64,000 nt of DNA from Amaurobius ferox (GCA_951213105.1 OX578137.1:61082736-61146735); one strand, 5' to 3'; positions 44,000 to 55,390 are shown, counted from the stretch's first letter. The notes: generated from the sequence alone by a model not told the origin. Program-made: numbers and translations.

Positions 44000-46231
44000 G
44001 AATTAAAATCTCACAAAATTAGTTTTATCTGTAGCAGATGCAAATTTATAAATTTTTCGTAAATGCATAAACACTGACATTGCAAATTAAAAACTTTTAA
44101 ACTCTTTCAGAATTCCCATTTTAATAACGTGGGAGACTTCTATTGCAATCAAAAATATAAATATTGATGCTTTATTTTAAGATAAAAGTGTTATGTATTT
44201 TGCTTTCGAAATGCATCTATCTTCTGCATATGGAATGAATTCTATTGCATATACTTGAAATGGAAATGTAGAATTGTGCAAGTATTATATTTTTCAGAAA
44301 ACAGAAAAAGGAATGTGCATGAGATGCAGAAATATTGACATTTTCTAATTTATTGTAGACATTTTCTATAGAAATATTTTGTCATTTCATTACATTTTCA
44401 AGCACAATCTTTTAAAAGGGACGTTTTAGGAATTTTTGGAAATAAATATTTGGAAATTGAAAGCTGTTTCGAAAAATGTATCTTAAATTCGTTATAACGC
44501 GTTTTTATTTAAAGACTTTAATTTCTTTTAATCACAAAATTATAAGAAAGATATAAAATTGCAAAGTGGTTCACTTCAAATAAATAAAAAAATATCTTCC
44601 TTGATTCCAGGTGCTACATGAGTAAGTAGAACGAATATCCCGTCATTGCCCTGGTCGTTAATAAGCACCCGCTACTTAATTAATACATTTACAATTAACA
44701 TCACTCAATTTCCAAATCGTATTTTCAAACCATCAGAAACCGCCGCTAAATACCCCGCACTCTTCCTGCAAATATGGAGAGTAAAAATAAGTAAATAAAT
44801 AATTAAGAGAAAAGGCGTCGCTTAAATCTTTCAAGGCAGGCATGTGAGGAAAGACAATCCATCAAACATGGCGCTAAACCGCAATCCTCTCACGGAAAAT
44901 GCGTCTGTTGATTTTATACGTTTGCTTTAAAAAAATCACGGGAAATTAAATTATGTATAAATGTAAAAAAAATGTTAGAAAGCGAAGATATATATACACA
45001 ACTTTCTGCAAGACTATGTGCTAATTTGTCTTTTTTCGATTTGGTGAAATAATTATTAGATAACTTATAAAATCAATGCATTTTTAAAAAAAAAATGAAG
45101 GTATAGTCCTATGGATTCAAGTTAACCATCGTTCGAAAGTACGTTCGAAAGAATTATTCGAACTTTGATTTCTCCAATAGTGTCAAGATGGAAGCTATGT
45201 GATAATATTTTCGATTGCGAAAAGGCCAATTTATGCACAAATTTCTCAAAAGCGAACTAAATCATGCTAAAACAACCTTAATTTCAGATGCTTATACATA
45301 GTTTTTTAATATTTTCCATTTTATATAAGAGAAACACTTTTTATTACAATAAAAAAAAATTCTTAATCTTTATTTTTATAAAGAGTTTAATAGTTTCTCT
45401 TTTAAATACTTTATAAAAAAAGCTATTTTAATGAAATTGCAGGCCATATACTCTCATGATTTCTTTTGAATGTTTGTTTTTCTTCAGTTTGCAGACAATA
45501 ATAGAATGATAGACGATGCATGACGAGATAGAATCGTGGCACATTTCATTTATTTTTTTTACCAATTTATAAACATACAAAAACATTTTGGAACAATTTC
45601 AAATTTTGCATAAAGCAAATTTTCTCTGCTCTTTTTTCTGAAAACAAGAAAAAGCATTAATTTTAAAATGTCCTTTTAGTATGATTTTTGGTACACATTA
45701 AATAAATATGGAGCTTTTAAGAAAAAGAAAATATGCCATCAGCAAAAAAGTACTACCACCAAACAAACACAACAAAGGAAAAATATAACAAAGTATAACA
45801 AATATATGGAAGTTTATAGGCTGATACTTATTTAGCGAATTGCTTTCATCAATTCAATTATCTGAATGTTTGTTGAATTTATATGCAGCATAATTATGTA
45901 AAGAACATGTAGTTTAAAATAAATATGGATGGATAGAAGTTTCAGTTTACTATTTAAAGATAATTTTCCAAATAATAACTTGATATAGTTTAAAATTAGA
46001 ATTGGATAGGTATAAATATAGTACAAAAATTGCTGTACTGTAAAACTAAATTAATGTTATACGTACTAACAACCATTCAAGTAATGTGCATTATCAATAT
46101 GTAAAGAACGTCTTGTGCATAATATCAAGAAAATTTGCAACGTAATTAAGCACCGTAAGTTTTATTAACAACGTATTTGTTATCGTATTTGTGTTAAGTT
46201 TGATACATTGATCAAGTTTCCTTTAATGTGA
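44000..46231. other. Intergenic sequence, nothing recognised
   Basis: AT-rich with several A/T homopolymer runs. No coding or RNA feature supported. Confidence 0.35.
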
Positions 46232-46243
46232 GTTACATACACA

Positions 46244-46296
<53 letters not shown>

Positions 46297-46298
46297 AC

Positions 46299-46352
<54 letters not shown>
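46232..46352. repeat. (CA)n followed by (TA)n microsatellite
   Basis: A nearly pure CA run of about 95 bases passes directly into a TA run. Confidence 0.98.
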
Positions 46353-46429
46353 TAAATCATTAATGAAAACATAATGAAAACATATGAATATATATATATT
46401 AAATCATTAATGAATGCATTAGTGATAAC

Positions 46430-46520
46430 AAATGCATTCAAACTTTAACCTATTGGAAACGTTAACAGTTCTATAACCATACTGTCTTGTCTATAAAAGC
46501 TAGCTTAATAAATACATTTC
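46430..46520 (+). repeat. 91-bp direct repeat, left copy
   Basis: It begins AAATGCATTCAAACTTTAAC and matches 48061-48151 at 87 of 91 positions. The two copies bracket TA microsatellites and the Tc1-like element between them. Confidence 0.92.
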
Positions 46521-46539
46521 GGCAGGTAGATAGTATTAT

Positions 46540-46600
46540 TATTATTTATATATATATATATATAATTATTATAATTATATATATATATATATATATATAT
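46540..46600. repeat. (TA)n microsatellite, left of Tc1-like element
   Basis: It is a TA run broken by ATTATTATAATTATA; the Tc1-like element begins directly after it. Confidence 0.95.
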
Positions 46601-47955
46601 TCTAAGACAAAAAAATCGACGCACAAAGAAATACTTTTTCAAATGAGACAAAATTTGGTACGTGTAATGTGGATGTACAGAAAAATAAATGGTTAGAATT
46701 TCAGAACAATTGCATGATTTATTGCACTGAAAGATCTACACAAAGTGAGCACGTCGATATGGCGTTGGTCCACCTGCAGCCTTGATACAAGCTGTTACCC
46801 GACGTGGCATTGATGCCAAAAATTGCCAGATGGTGTTCTGAGAGATGTCGTTCCAAATGGCCTCCACTTGACGAGATAATTCGTCTACATTCTGGGATGG
46901 ACGCAGGATGGTCCCATCTCGGCCCAAATGTGCTTAATAGGCGAGAGATCTGAGGATCTGGATATCCAAGGAAGTGTGTCGTAAGCACGCAGACAATCAA
47001 TAGAGTGACGTGCCGTGTGTGGCCTGGTATTATCTTGTTGAAAAGTTAGCCCGGGGTGTCGCGAAAGGAATGGCATTACAATGGGTCGTTGAATGTCGGC
47101 AACGTACAGCTGTGCTGTGATGGTGCCACAGAGGACTATCAGAGGGGGCCCGGCTATCAAACGAAAAGGCACCCCGGACCATAACTCCCTGTTGTCGGGT
47201 CGTGTGGCGTGTGACAGTACGAGCAGGATCCTGACGATGTCCGGGCTGTCTCCAGATACGTCTGAGCTGGTCGTCGGGACTCAGTTCGAAAAGGGACTCA
47301 TCACTGTAGACAATTCGTTCCCAAGCCGAACAATTCTACGTTGATCGGCCCGGGACCATTGCAATCGCTGTTGACGGTGTATACTGGTCAGTGGTAGGCG
47401 GCGTAATGGGCGTCGTTAGTATAGATTTCGCTCCCGTAGTCTTCTATTAATGGTCCGGGTGGTCACTTCCGTGTTTGTCACACGTTGGATGGATGATAAC
47501 GACGAATCTCGTGCTGTCACAGCTGCTCTGACAATTGCTCTATCTTCCCGTTCAGTCGTGGCTCTAGGCCGTCTGCTTCCCGCTGAAATCTGCCATTCCG
47601 GACCCTTTCCTACCAACATAATGTAATTGCTGCATCGTTTCTACCCAAATGCCGAGCGATTCGTTCTCAAACTCTTTCATATGCTTGTAGTGGCCGCTAA
47701 TTCGCCGGCGAGGCATTGTTACAATCGATGAGGTAAACGCAATCGAAATTCACTACACGTTTTGTTCCAGAAAGCGAGGTTTGCTCCTTATATACACCAC
47801 TATGGTGCTTAGTTTCAATGCGCTGTAGTTCCGAATATTCATTGATTGGCTGCGAATTTTTGATCATTTACATATTCGGTCGACATGTGTTTGCATGTAC
47901 ATTTTCTTTACTATCGTATTATTTTGCAGGGTGCGTCGTTTTTTTTTGTTCTAGA
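46601..47955 (-). mobile_element. Tc1-like transposon inserted in a TA microsatellite, dead
   Basis: The left end TCTAAGACAAAAAAATCGAC and the inverse of the right end TCTAGAACAAAAAAAAACGA match over about 24 bp, up to GACGCAC. TA runs continue on both sides, as expected for a TA-targeting element in a TA microsatellite. Its length of 1355 bp is normal for a Tc1 element. Confidence 0.88.
46736..47716 (-). pseudogene. Tc1-like transposase, frameshifted, catalytic Glu replaced by Lys
   Basis: It starts at an ATG at 47716 (MPRRRISGHYKHMKEFE) and stops with TAG at 46736-46738; 981 bp is the full expected length. Recognisable parts: an HTH region around TTEREDRAIVRAAVTARD, YSDESLFELSPDDQ with the first aspartate, TFQQDNTRPHTARHS with the second, and SSDLSPIKHIWAEMG at the third site. 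The family has IEH.W there, so the catalytic glutamate is lysine here. Frame changes occur between these segments. The C-terminal SMPRRVTACIKAAGG block is intact. Confidence 0.88.
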
Positions 47956-47956
47956 G

Positions 47957-47992
47957 TATATATATATATATATATAAATATATATATATATA
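47957..47992. repeat. (TA)n microsatellite, right of Tc1-like element
   Basis: A TA run directly follows the transposon end, the other half of the split microsatellite. Confidence 0.95.
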
Positions 47993-48060
47993 CAGAAAGA
48001 TAGAAGAGGAGAGGGAAAGAAAATGGATGTCGTTAAAGTGAGCAAAAGATGAGTGAAAAT

Positions 48061-48151
48061 AAATGCATTCAAACTTTAACCTGTTGGAAACGTTAACTGT
48101 TCTATAACCATAGTGTCTTGTCTATAAAGGCTAGCTTAATAAATACATTTC
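48061..48151 (+). repeat. 91-bp direct repeat, right copy
   Basis: It matches 46430-46520 with four substitutions and no gaps. Confidence 0.92.
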
Positions 48152-48185
48152 AGAATAGTATAGATTGTATAAAGAATTTGTGTCC

Positions 48186-48250
48186 TGGCCGGGATTCGAA
48201 AGATCTTAACCTTTTAAGATTAATATCGTTCAGTATATCACGGAATTAGA
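48186..48250 (-). pseudogene. tRNA 3'-half-like sequence
   Basis: Minus strand ends CTTTCGAATCCCGGCCAGGA, a good T arm with B box. The upstream region has only a weak A-box candidate. Probably a tRNA pseudogene or SINE head fragment. Confidence 0.35.
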
Positions 48251-49356
48251 GAAAAGGAGATAAAACTCCTATGGATAAAAAGTTTGAAAATACTATTAAA
48301 CTTCATGAAATATATCAGGTGTAGCTGGTGTTAATAATGCCCTGCCCTATCTGTTCTCGTTTGACATAACAGGGAAAGCACAGATTTAGTACCTGCATTT
48401 TTATTATTTTCTAATTATTTCTCAAATATGAGCAGAAGTAGTAAGTGTTTTGTTCGTGTTACAGGAAAACAGAGAAATGTATTAATATATGGAAGCAAAA
48501 AAAGTTGAAGCGTAAAATAAATTTAAATATTTAGAAATATTCATTATCGTTTGAGTTCTAATTTGCTTAAGTTAAGTGCACAGATAGGGCCTGATTATAG
48601 CACGGGCCTGCGGGACTACTGCTCTTGGCTCCAAAAGTTTAAAGGCCTTTAAATTTTGTATGTGATACATTTTAAGTAGAAATAAATTTTATCTTTTAGG
48701 AAAAAATAATATTCATGAAATAAATCTTCCTAAAATTAAAATATAAAACTAAAATTACGAAAATAATTCGTTGAAAGTGAAAATTGTTCTAAAATTTCAA
48801 AATGTGAACATTTTGCCGCCCCACAAATATATTAATATTTTAATTATTACACATGTTTTGAATTCTTAATAAATTGCTTTGAAATAAAAGTATGGAAGTC
48901 TACATGTGCAAAAGGAATTTCGGCACTGCGATCCCAGGCCCTTATACTCGGTATGTGATGGCTTTTTGTGCATCGTGAGTGTATGGGGCCCCAAAACACC
49001 ACCAGGCCGTGAGGCTTTCTCTGGCTTGATTGGGCCCTGTGCAATTTCAGCAAAATTTACAGTTTAACCCATTCAGTCCTGACAAACAAACAGTATTTAA
49101 TTTATTACAACCATTTTGCCATAAAAATACATTCAATGCGATGTGATTTATCTTACCCCAATGCCATCTGAATTATTATCTCCAATGATTTTAGCGCTTT
49201 ACCAACAGGAAATGTTACTCTTTCTGTTCACCTCCATGGGTCCTCTGGTATATGAGTTTTGTTTAGAGTTGGGAGTTGGAAAATAAAGATATTTTAAATA
49301 TTAGAGATTTAACAATTAGTTTATAAGAAAAATATTACTTACGCAAGACATTTTAC
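48251..49356. other. Intergenic sequence, nothing recognised
   Basis: AT-rich; a more GC-balanced stretch at 48590-48640 and 48910-49040 shows no clear gene. Confidence 0.35.
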
Positions 49357-49370
49357 ACACCCTTGAAGTG

Positions 49371-49429
49371 TCCGGCCGCCCAATAAACTGCTCAATGTCT
49401 TAGGATGAGCTGGTCGGCCTGGGCTTTCG
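49371..49429 (+). mobile_element. 59-bp hairpin mini-element, isolated, with 14-bp direct-repeat flanks
   Basis: It runs TCCGGCCGCCCAATAAAC ... TTAGGATGAGCTGGTCGGCC and ends TGGGCTTTCG. GGCCGCCC pairs with GGTCGGCC at seven of eight positions, and GCTCA with TGAGC inside. ACACCCTTGAAGTG (49357-49370) and ACACCCTTTAAGTG (49430-49443) flank it, 13 of 14 identical. No other SINE sequence is nearby, so this is the cleanest stand-alone copy. Confidence 0.87.
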
Positions 49430-49910
49430 ACACCCTTTAAGTGTTTCTTCATACTCCAGTGCCCGAAAGTGAAAGCAAGCACATATGAATTTGAAGGATT
49501 AACCGCTCAGCAGGCAGGACATTTTTTGATTACAAGAACATTTGTTGATAAAACTTATAACTAGTATGAAGTAAACAGCTAATCATTAATACACTTTATT
49601 TTTAATAATTACCTTGAGACTCAGTAAAAAAAAATCGGTATCACATTGGAGACAAAAAAAAAACTCTAAAGACAACTTCTTAATATTTTGGAGTTTTATA
49701 TACCTGGAACAAAAACTAACTCTGCTAAACCAACAAATGACAAATCAAGAAATAAAAAATGAGTTCGAAAGAGCACGTTCAAGAGACAGGTTGAGCAATT
49801 AAATTGTGGCAAATACTGTTTCTGCTCAGAAATACCGAGAGTGCCTCGATTTGTACCTATAAATAAATTCTGTTCAATTCCAATAAATCTTCATTATGTA
49901 ATTTATATAA

Positions 49911-51006
49911 AATAATCTGATGTGGGCAGGCAGCAGATGACTTTCCCAATATAATACAATGTGAATTTACTTCTTTTACAGTGAACAAATGATATATAAG
50001 ATCTAAAGCACAATGTTTTTAATGTTTATTTGAACCTTTTACTTGCGTTGTCATCCGGAAAAGCGCCAAACTATTTTGAAGTACCCAATTAACTTATACT
50101 TAACGTAACTCTACATTGACAATTATCAATATTGATAACATCCGCAATAAGCAATATATATGGTCCATATATTTAAAAATTTTAATAATTAATTCATCGA
50201 TTTGGTGTTGTTTTTGTTAATTTGGCGTCATTTTTGCAATTTAAACGATATTTCCGCCAATTTGGCGCGAAATATCGCGAAGTTGACCATATTTTGTTAA
50301 ATGAGTCTCGCCAAATTTATAGCCAAGCATTACAAACAAATGAGGAGAAAATAATTTTTTATTTATAAATGAATGTTGACGACTTATTAGGCGTCAAAAT
50401 ATAAAAGTATTACACAAAATATCTTCGCTCGTGAATGGAACAAACTAGATCCACGAAAATGATATTAGCATATTTATTGCATAATATTTACATATGAAAA
50501 GTGGACATATCGCACAATAGCTAAAACTATTTTCAACTTTATGTAATTTTTTTGATAAATTTATTTTAAAAAAGTACAATATCTCTAGAATGGATCTTAC
50601 GAGCGTTCTAAAATTTGTGTCAATCTTTTTCTAATAAAAAATTACATAAGAAATGATTATTTACGTACCGTTATTGAATATTCTAATTTTTAATGCATTT
50701 TTAAAAATTTCATTCAAAATTTCTGGGTCTTCCAAACATTCGAGTGCGTTTTAAATCAATAAGCTTCCAATAATCATTGATTGTAACTTTTGTACCAAAT
50801 TTCGTTAACGCTCCATTAGTTTGTAAGATATCAATTATCTCTATAGATTCGCAGACACACACAAACACCACCTCAAAAACGTTCGACTCATGATCAGGGA
50901 TGCTTGAAAAGTGCTCTCCCGTCGAAAACTAGATTCTTAATTTTCGACCCCATCATAATACTATCCCTATACATTATATTATATTATATTATGTATATAG
51001 GGAACA
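49911..51006 (-). repeat. Dispersed repeat M1, full-length
   Basis: It begins AATAATCTGATGTGGGCAGG and ends in the inverse of the M1 5' hairpin (ACTATCCCTATACATTATAT ... GTATATAGGGA), with a short ATATT expansion in the loop. Confidence 0.75.
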
Positions 51007-51699
51007 TAATGAGTAGATTTTAAACATTAGTAGATTTGATTGTTGGAATTCATTCGATTTCATACGTTTCTAGATCTGATTATTAGGATTCACCGAGTCC
51101 TTGATTCACGATTAGGGAATAATTATGAAAAAGTCCGATGTGTTCAAAACATGCCTTTCCTTACATATTAAAATATTTCGAATTTCAGGGGAAAAAACCC
51201 CACAAATGAAAGCTTATTTTTTATAAGATCCCTCGAAAAGAGAATAGACATATTGCTGTTGCCAGTAAGCAAACTAAATTTGAGGTAATTTGCTGAATTG
51301 TTTCAAGAGATATCGGGGATACCTGTGGTAAAAGTCAAATTTCTAATATCTCGAGATTGGCTGAAGTTAATATTTAAGCAGTAGCTATAATTTAATTCTG
51401 ATTAAAATTACTTAGCATTTAGTTCTTTGATGATAGTGAAACTATTTCATGGTAATGATTTTTTCCTTTTAGATTAAAAGAAATATGTGCAATTCCAGAG
51501 GAACGACAGTAGCGTCTCATTATAAATCAATTTGAGGGTGGAGGATTTGTAACAAAATATCTATATATATATACTAATTTCCAAGTGTCCGTCTGTCCGT
51601 CTGTCTGTCACGCTTTTTAAGGCACTTCCCGAATATATTGAGACTTGCAATTTGGTACACGGCTCGGTCGTTCGATAAAACCCCCTGGAAAAATCGAAT

Positions 51700-52605
51700 T
51701 TTTCAAAAACGTTCTCTAGAGGGGGTGCTCCACACCAAAATGTTCGAAAAGTGAATTGATAGAAAACCATGCTTCGGAATGAGATAGAGATACCAAATTT
51801 GGTGTAAGAGTAGATAGTTTGGAAGGAAGAAAGTGTACAATTTCAGTTTATCAATATTTTCTACATTAGGAAGTGCCGCAAACCAAATGTTCGATTTTCG
51901 GAATAAAGGAGAAACGCCCCTTTTAAAACGTGATAGAGGCTTGATACTTGGTATATAGGCGAGTCATCTGATAGAAATTACAAAAAGAATAGAGTTTTTC
52001 AAAAATGTATATTTAAGGGGGGTGGGTACTCTACACAAAAGCATTCGAAATGTGAAATGCTAGAAAAGTATGCTTCGCGATGAGATAGAGACTCCAACTT
52101 CGGTGTACGGGTAAAAAGTTGGAAAGGAAGAATGTGTGCAATTTCAGTTTTCTAACATTTGATATTGTTGGGGGTGTCGCTCACTAAAATGTTCGATTTG
52201 CCGAGCAAATGAAAAACGCCTCCTTTACAATGTGATAGAGGCTTAAAATTTAGTATATGGGCTAACCATTTGACTAAAAAACCAAAGATGAATACGGTTT
52301 GACAAAAATATTCATTAACGGGGTGCTACTCAGAAAAACGTTCGAAAGGTGAAGTGATAGAAAAAGCATGTTTCTCGATAGGATAGACTTCAAATTTGGT
52401 GTATGGGTATATAATTTGAAAGGAAGAAAGTGTGAAATATCAGATTTTCAATATTTGCTAATTTAAAGGTTTCCGCACACTAATATATTCAATTTTCCGA
52501 ATAAATGAGGCAAGCTTCTTTTTAAATGTGATAGAGGCTTGATATTTGGCATATGGGCCAATCATATGATTAAAATCCCAAGACAAACAGAGTTTTTCAA
52601 AAATG
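51700..52605 (+). repeat. About 300-bp satellite, three units, each a dimer
   Basis: Phrases such as TTTTTCAAAAATGTTCAT, then GGTGCTACTC, then TGATAGAGGCTTGATA recur at about 300-base spacing three times. Within a unit, GAGATAGAGATACCAAATTT and GTGATAGAGGCTTGATACTT mark two related halves of about 150 bp. A CTGTCTGTCTGTC stretch precedes it and a tRNA-derived SINE follows within 20 bases. Confidence 0.88.
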
Positions 52606-52622
52606 TTCATTTATGGCTTGCA

Positions 52623-52770
52623 ATTTCGTCCCAGTAGCTCAACGGTAGAGCGTCGGCTGGCTAATTCGAAAATCTAGGATTTGGTTCCTGATTGAGGCAA
52701 TAAGATTTTTTCAAGGTCACCTGATGGGTTTAGCTACTTCAGGAGTGATACATAGAAATTGGACACCGGA
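52623..52770 (+). mobile_element. tRNA-derived SINE, second family, copy 3
   Basis: GTCCCAGTAGCTCAACGGTA then GAGCGTCGG gives a good A box and D arm; GATTTGGTTCCTGATTG is a worn B box. It is followed by AGGCAATAAGATTTTTTCAA and CTACTTCAGGAGTG, parallel to copies 1 and 2. Confidence 0.65.
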
Positions 52771-53109
52771 CGAGATCTTCATCTCATGGAAAAGCTGAAA
52801 TGCCCTACTTATAGTACAGAAAACGGTGCCACTGTATCGACTTTGCCATTATTAAAGTCTCGCAGCCAACAATTTGTCATTAACTATGGTAACTTGAAAA
52901 TATATGTACCAAAGATTATTACCATTCTCGTGGCTTTTTTGATTTGTGCAGATGATTTATATTGTTACCTACCACATTCTTACCACGATTATTCTCTGCT
53001 GTGCTCTAAAAAATTAAACAATGATATATCGGTTCTGTCGTATCACCGAGAATATGATCTTAGTTTTTTGGATGCTTGGTCTAAAAATATTTACACAAAA
53101 TAAATATTC

Positions 53110-54437
53110 CCTGATTTAATATTCTCTTAAATCTATTTTATATTTGAAACTCACATTTTTTTCCTTATTTCCTTATATAATTGTATTTAAAAATTATGGT
53201 TATTTTTTGTAATATATATAGTTAAAATTTTGCTGTTATATAGATTTAGATAAGTTTGCAGCATTAAAGTTTTACCTGACTTAAATATTTTAACAAAGAG
53301 AATGAAAATGCTTAAATGTATGTTGTATGCATAGAAAATATTATAGTAAAACAAATAAAAATAAGTTTTCCTATAATCATATCTATGCAGATATAAAACA
53401 CACAATATGTGAGTAAAGTCTTTTTCGATTTTCTTGTTACTTTCCGTAATATTATTAAAACATTTGTAAACAATTTGTTATATCCCCTCCAATTGTGAAA
53501 AGATCTGCCTTGCACTTTACTTTGCATAGATAGCCAAGCAATGGATACGGTGACCCTTCTTCCTCTAAAATATTAAACAAAAATCCTGACAATTATGCTC
53601 AATTATAGAAATATACCATTATTCTGAAATATCTTTATCTATTCTGAAATGTCTTATATTATGTATATAGCCACGTCCACATTTGTCCACTCACATTTTT
53701 GAAATTCGAAAATTTGGGGAAGAACTGGAATAGCGTTTATTTCAATAAATATGAAAGACGGGGTACATTTTTAAGCATATGCCTTAATTACAAATCATTA
53801 TTTTCGCAGATGCTAAAATGATCAAGGATAAATACGGAAATTGAAATAATTGTCCGGTGTGAATTTCATACTGGGTCTGATTCTGTCATTTCAAATCTAA
53901 ATTCTATTATTCATAAATTGGAAAAATAATAGTTAATTTTTTACAGCAGCTCTATGGACGCCTAAGACTTCTTTCTATCTTATTACAAAGAATGGGATAA
54001 CAAAAAATCAAAATTGAAATATTTTTTGCGTACTGTTCATATCTTTCGATAATATATGAAAAGTATAATTTATATAATTAATGATTTCGTTTAAATGCAG
54101 TGGAACTTGTAACCACAAGTAATCCAGAAAGCTGTACCTAATAAGGTCGCAGCCAATTGAAATAAGTAGAATGGTTAGGTGACTGCGATACATCCTCTCT
54201 CTAAAACATGTTGACTGACCTCGAAGAAATGTTCTATCAGATATGAAAATCTGCGCAAGACGCTTTATTTTAAGCAACGCTGTGTAGGGTTAGATAAAAA
54301 ATCGCCAATGTTAATTTAAAGCAATTGACCGCGACTTCGTTATTTTGTAAATATCTTTGAATATTATGTACGTACTTTTGCAATTATATGTATATACTTT
54401 TGCAGGGCTATCCAGTAGCGTCCCTACCAGCGGACCG
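53110..54437. other. Intergenic sequence, nothing recognised
   Basis: AT-rich; no coding or RNA feature supported. Confidence 0.35.
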
Positions 54438-54450
54438 CAATCAGACTGCT

Positions 54451-54510
54451 GCAAACTCCTACCACCCGACTGACCCAAAGGGTTTGTATCAGCTGTTTGA
54501 TTGGCCGACG
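54451..54510 (-). mobile_element. Hairpin mini-element in a two-unit row, older copy
   Basis: On minus it reads GTCGGCCAATCAAACAGC ... CCCTTTGGGTCAGTCGGGTG then GTAGGAG. The inner stems CTGA/TCAG and CCC/GGG are intact; the outer GGCCAATC/GGGTGGTA pairs only partly. The plus-strand spacers CAATCAGACTG (54438-54448) and CATTCAGACTG (54511-54521) flank it, 10 of 11 identical. Confidence 0.72.
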
Positions 54511-54526
54511 CATTCAGACTGTGAAA

Positions 54527-54582
54527 AGCCCAGACCACACGACTGACCCGAAGGCTTACAGTAACTATTTGTGTGGCCGGGG
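54527..54582 (-). mobile_element. Hairpin mini-element in a two-unit row
   Basis: On minus it reads CCCCGGCCACACAAATAG ... CTTCGGGTCAGTCGTGTGG then TCTGGGCT. The outer stem GGCCACAC/GTGTGGTC is complete although its bases differ from the GGCCGTCC type; the inner stem is ACTG/CAGT. CATTCAGACTGTGAAA (54511-54526) and CATTCAAACTGTGAAA (54583-54598) flank it, 15 of 16 identical. Confidence 0.82.
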
Positions 54583-55030
54583 CATTCAAACTGTGAAATA
54601 TTTTTGTAACCCGTAAAACTTGTACGATTTTAGTGATTATTTTGTTTACAATATTTTAAACAAAATATGAATTATTTTAATTTTCCATATTTTCTAAATG
54701 AAGTTCCAACATAAACAGTATTTAAAGGACAACTTTTAACAGGGGCATGTTTTAATTGAAATTCATGTTTCCAAAAAATACTTAAATTGCATTTAACTTT
54801 TTATTTAATTTTCCCTCTAATCTATATTTTAACCATATTTCTATATTTACCAGTTACGGTACAATTATGTTTTAGTTTTTACTTTGTAGTAGCGACTATT
54901 TTACCAGGCATGTTTCTGGCTGCTATATCTAATGATAAATGCGCTACTGCGTGTGCGCAAAGAACGATATGATCTCAACTAATTCACGAAAAAGAAGAGC
55001 ATATTCTCTATAATGCCATTTTTAATACTT

Positions 55031-55390
55031 TACAGCATAGTTGAAAAGTGTTTATGATTTTGTTCATTCTGTCTGTCTGTCTGTCTGTCCGTTAGCACGA
55101 TAACTGCCGTAAAAATGACTTTATCGAAATGAAATTTTAGTATGTTGTTCAGACGGTCTGTGGGACCTATGGGAATATAAATAAATAATATCACCCAATT
55201 AGTTTTTTATTAAACCCAGGTTGAAAAAAGGAAATACATTGAACCCTATAGGACCTAATTTTTCAAACATTTTTTAAGCAAATTTAAAATTCACAAATTG
55301 CTTCGAAATGTTTAGGAAATATTCATATTACGCCATAAAATATATAAAAAAAATTTCAGTAAAATATGTTAGGTAGTTTTTTAATTAAAA
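55031..55390 (-). repeat. Dispersed repeat F3, 3' part, inverted
   Basis: It starts with the inverse of the F3 end (ACAGCATAGTTGAAAAGTGT), contains CTGTCTGTCTGTCTGTCC and GAACCCTATAGGACCTAATT, and is truncated. Confidence 0.7.

Noticed and set aside
46487..46696. Small open frame with an Ile/Tyr run
   Set aside because: It translates a TA microsatellite.
52759..53103. 114-codon open frame on plus
   Set aside because: It begins at a TTG inside the tail of a SINE-like sequence, shows no family motif, and lies in repeat-rich DNA.
22604..54582. Hammerhead ribozyme, suggested by GAYGAGTC in the hairpin units
   Set aside because: The core needs CUGANGA together with a GAAA and a cleavage triplet in a three-helix junction; these are absent, and GAYGAG is part of a paired inner stem.
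54438..54598. CRISPR-like repeat-spacer pattern in the hairpin rows
   Set aside because: Only three short repeats, the intervening units are related hairpins and not unique spacers, and the genome is an animal one.
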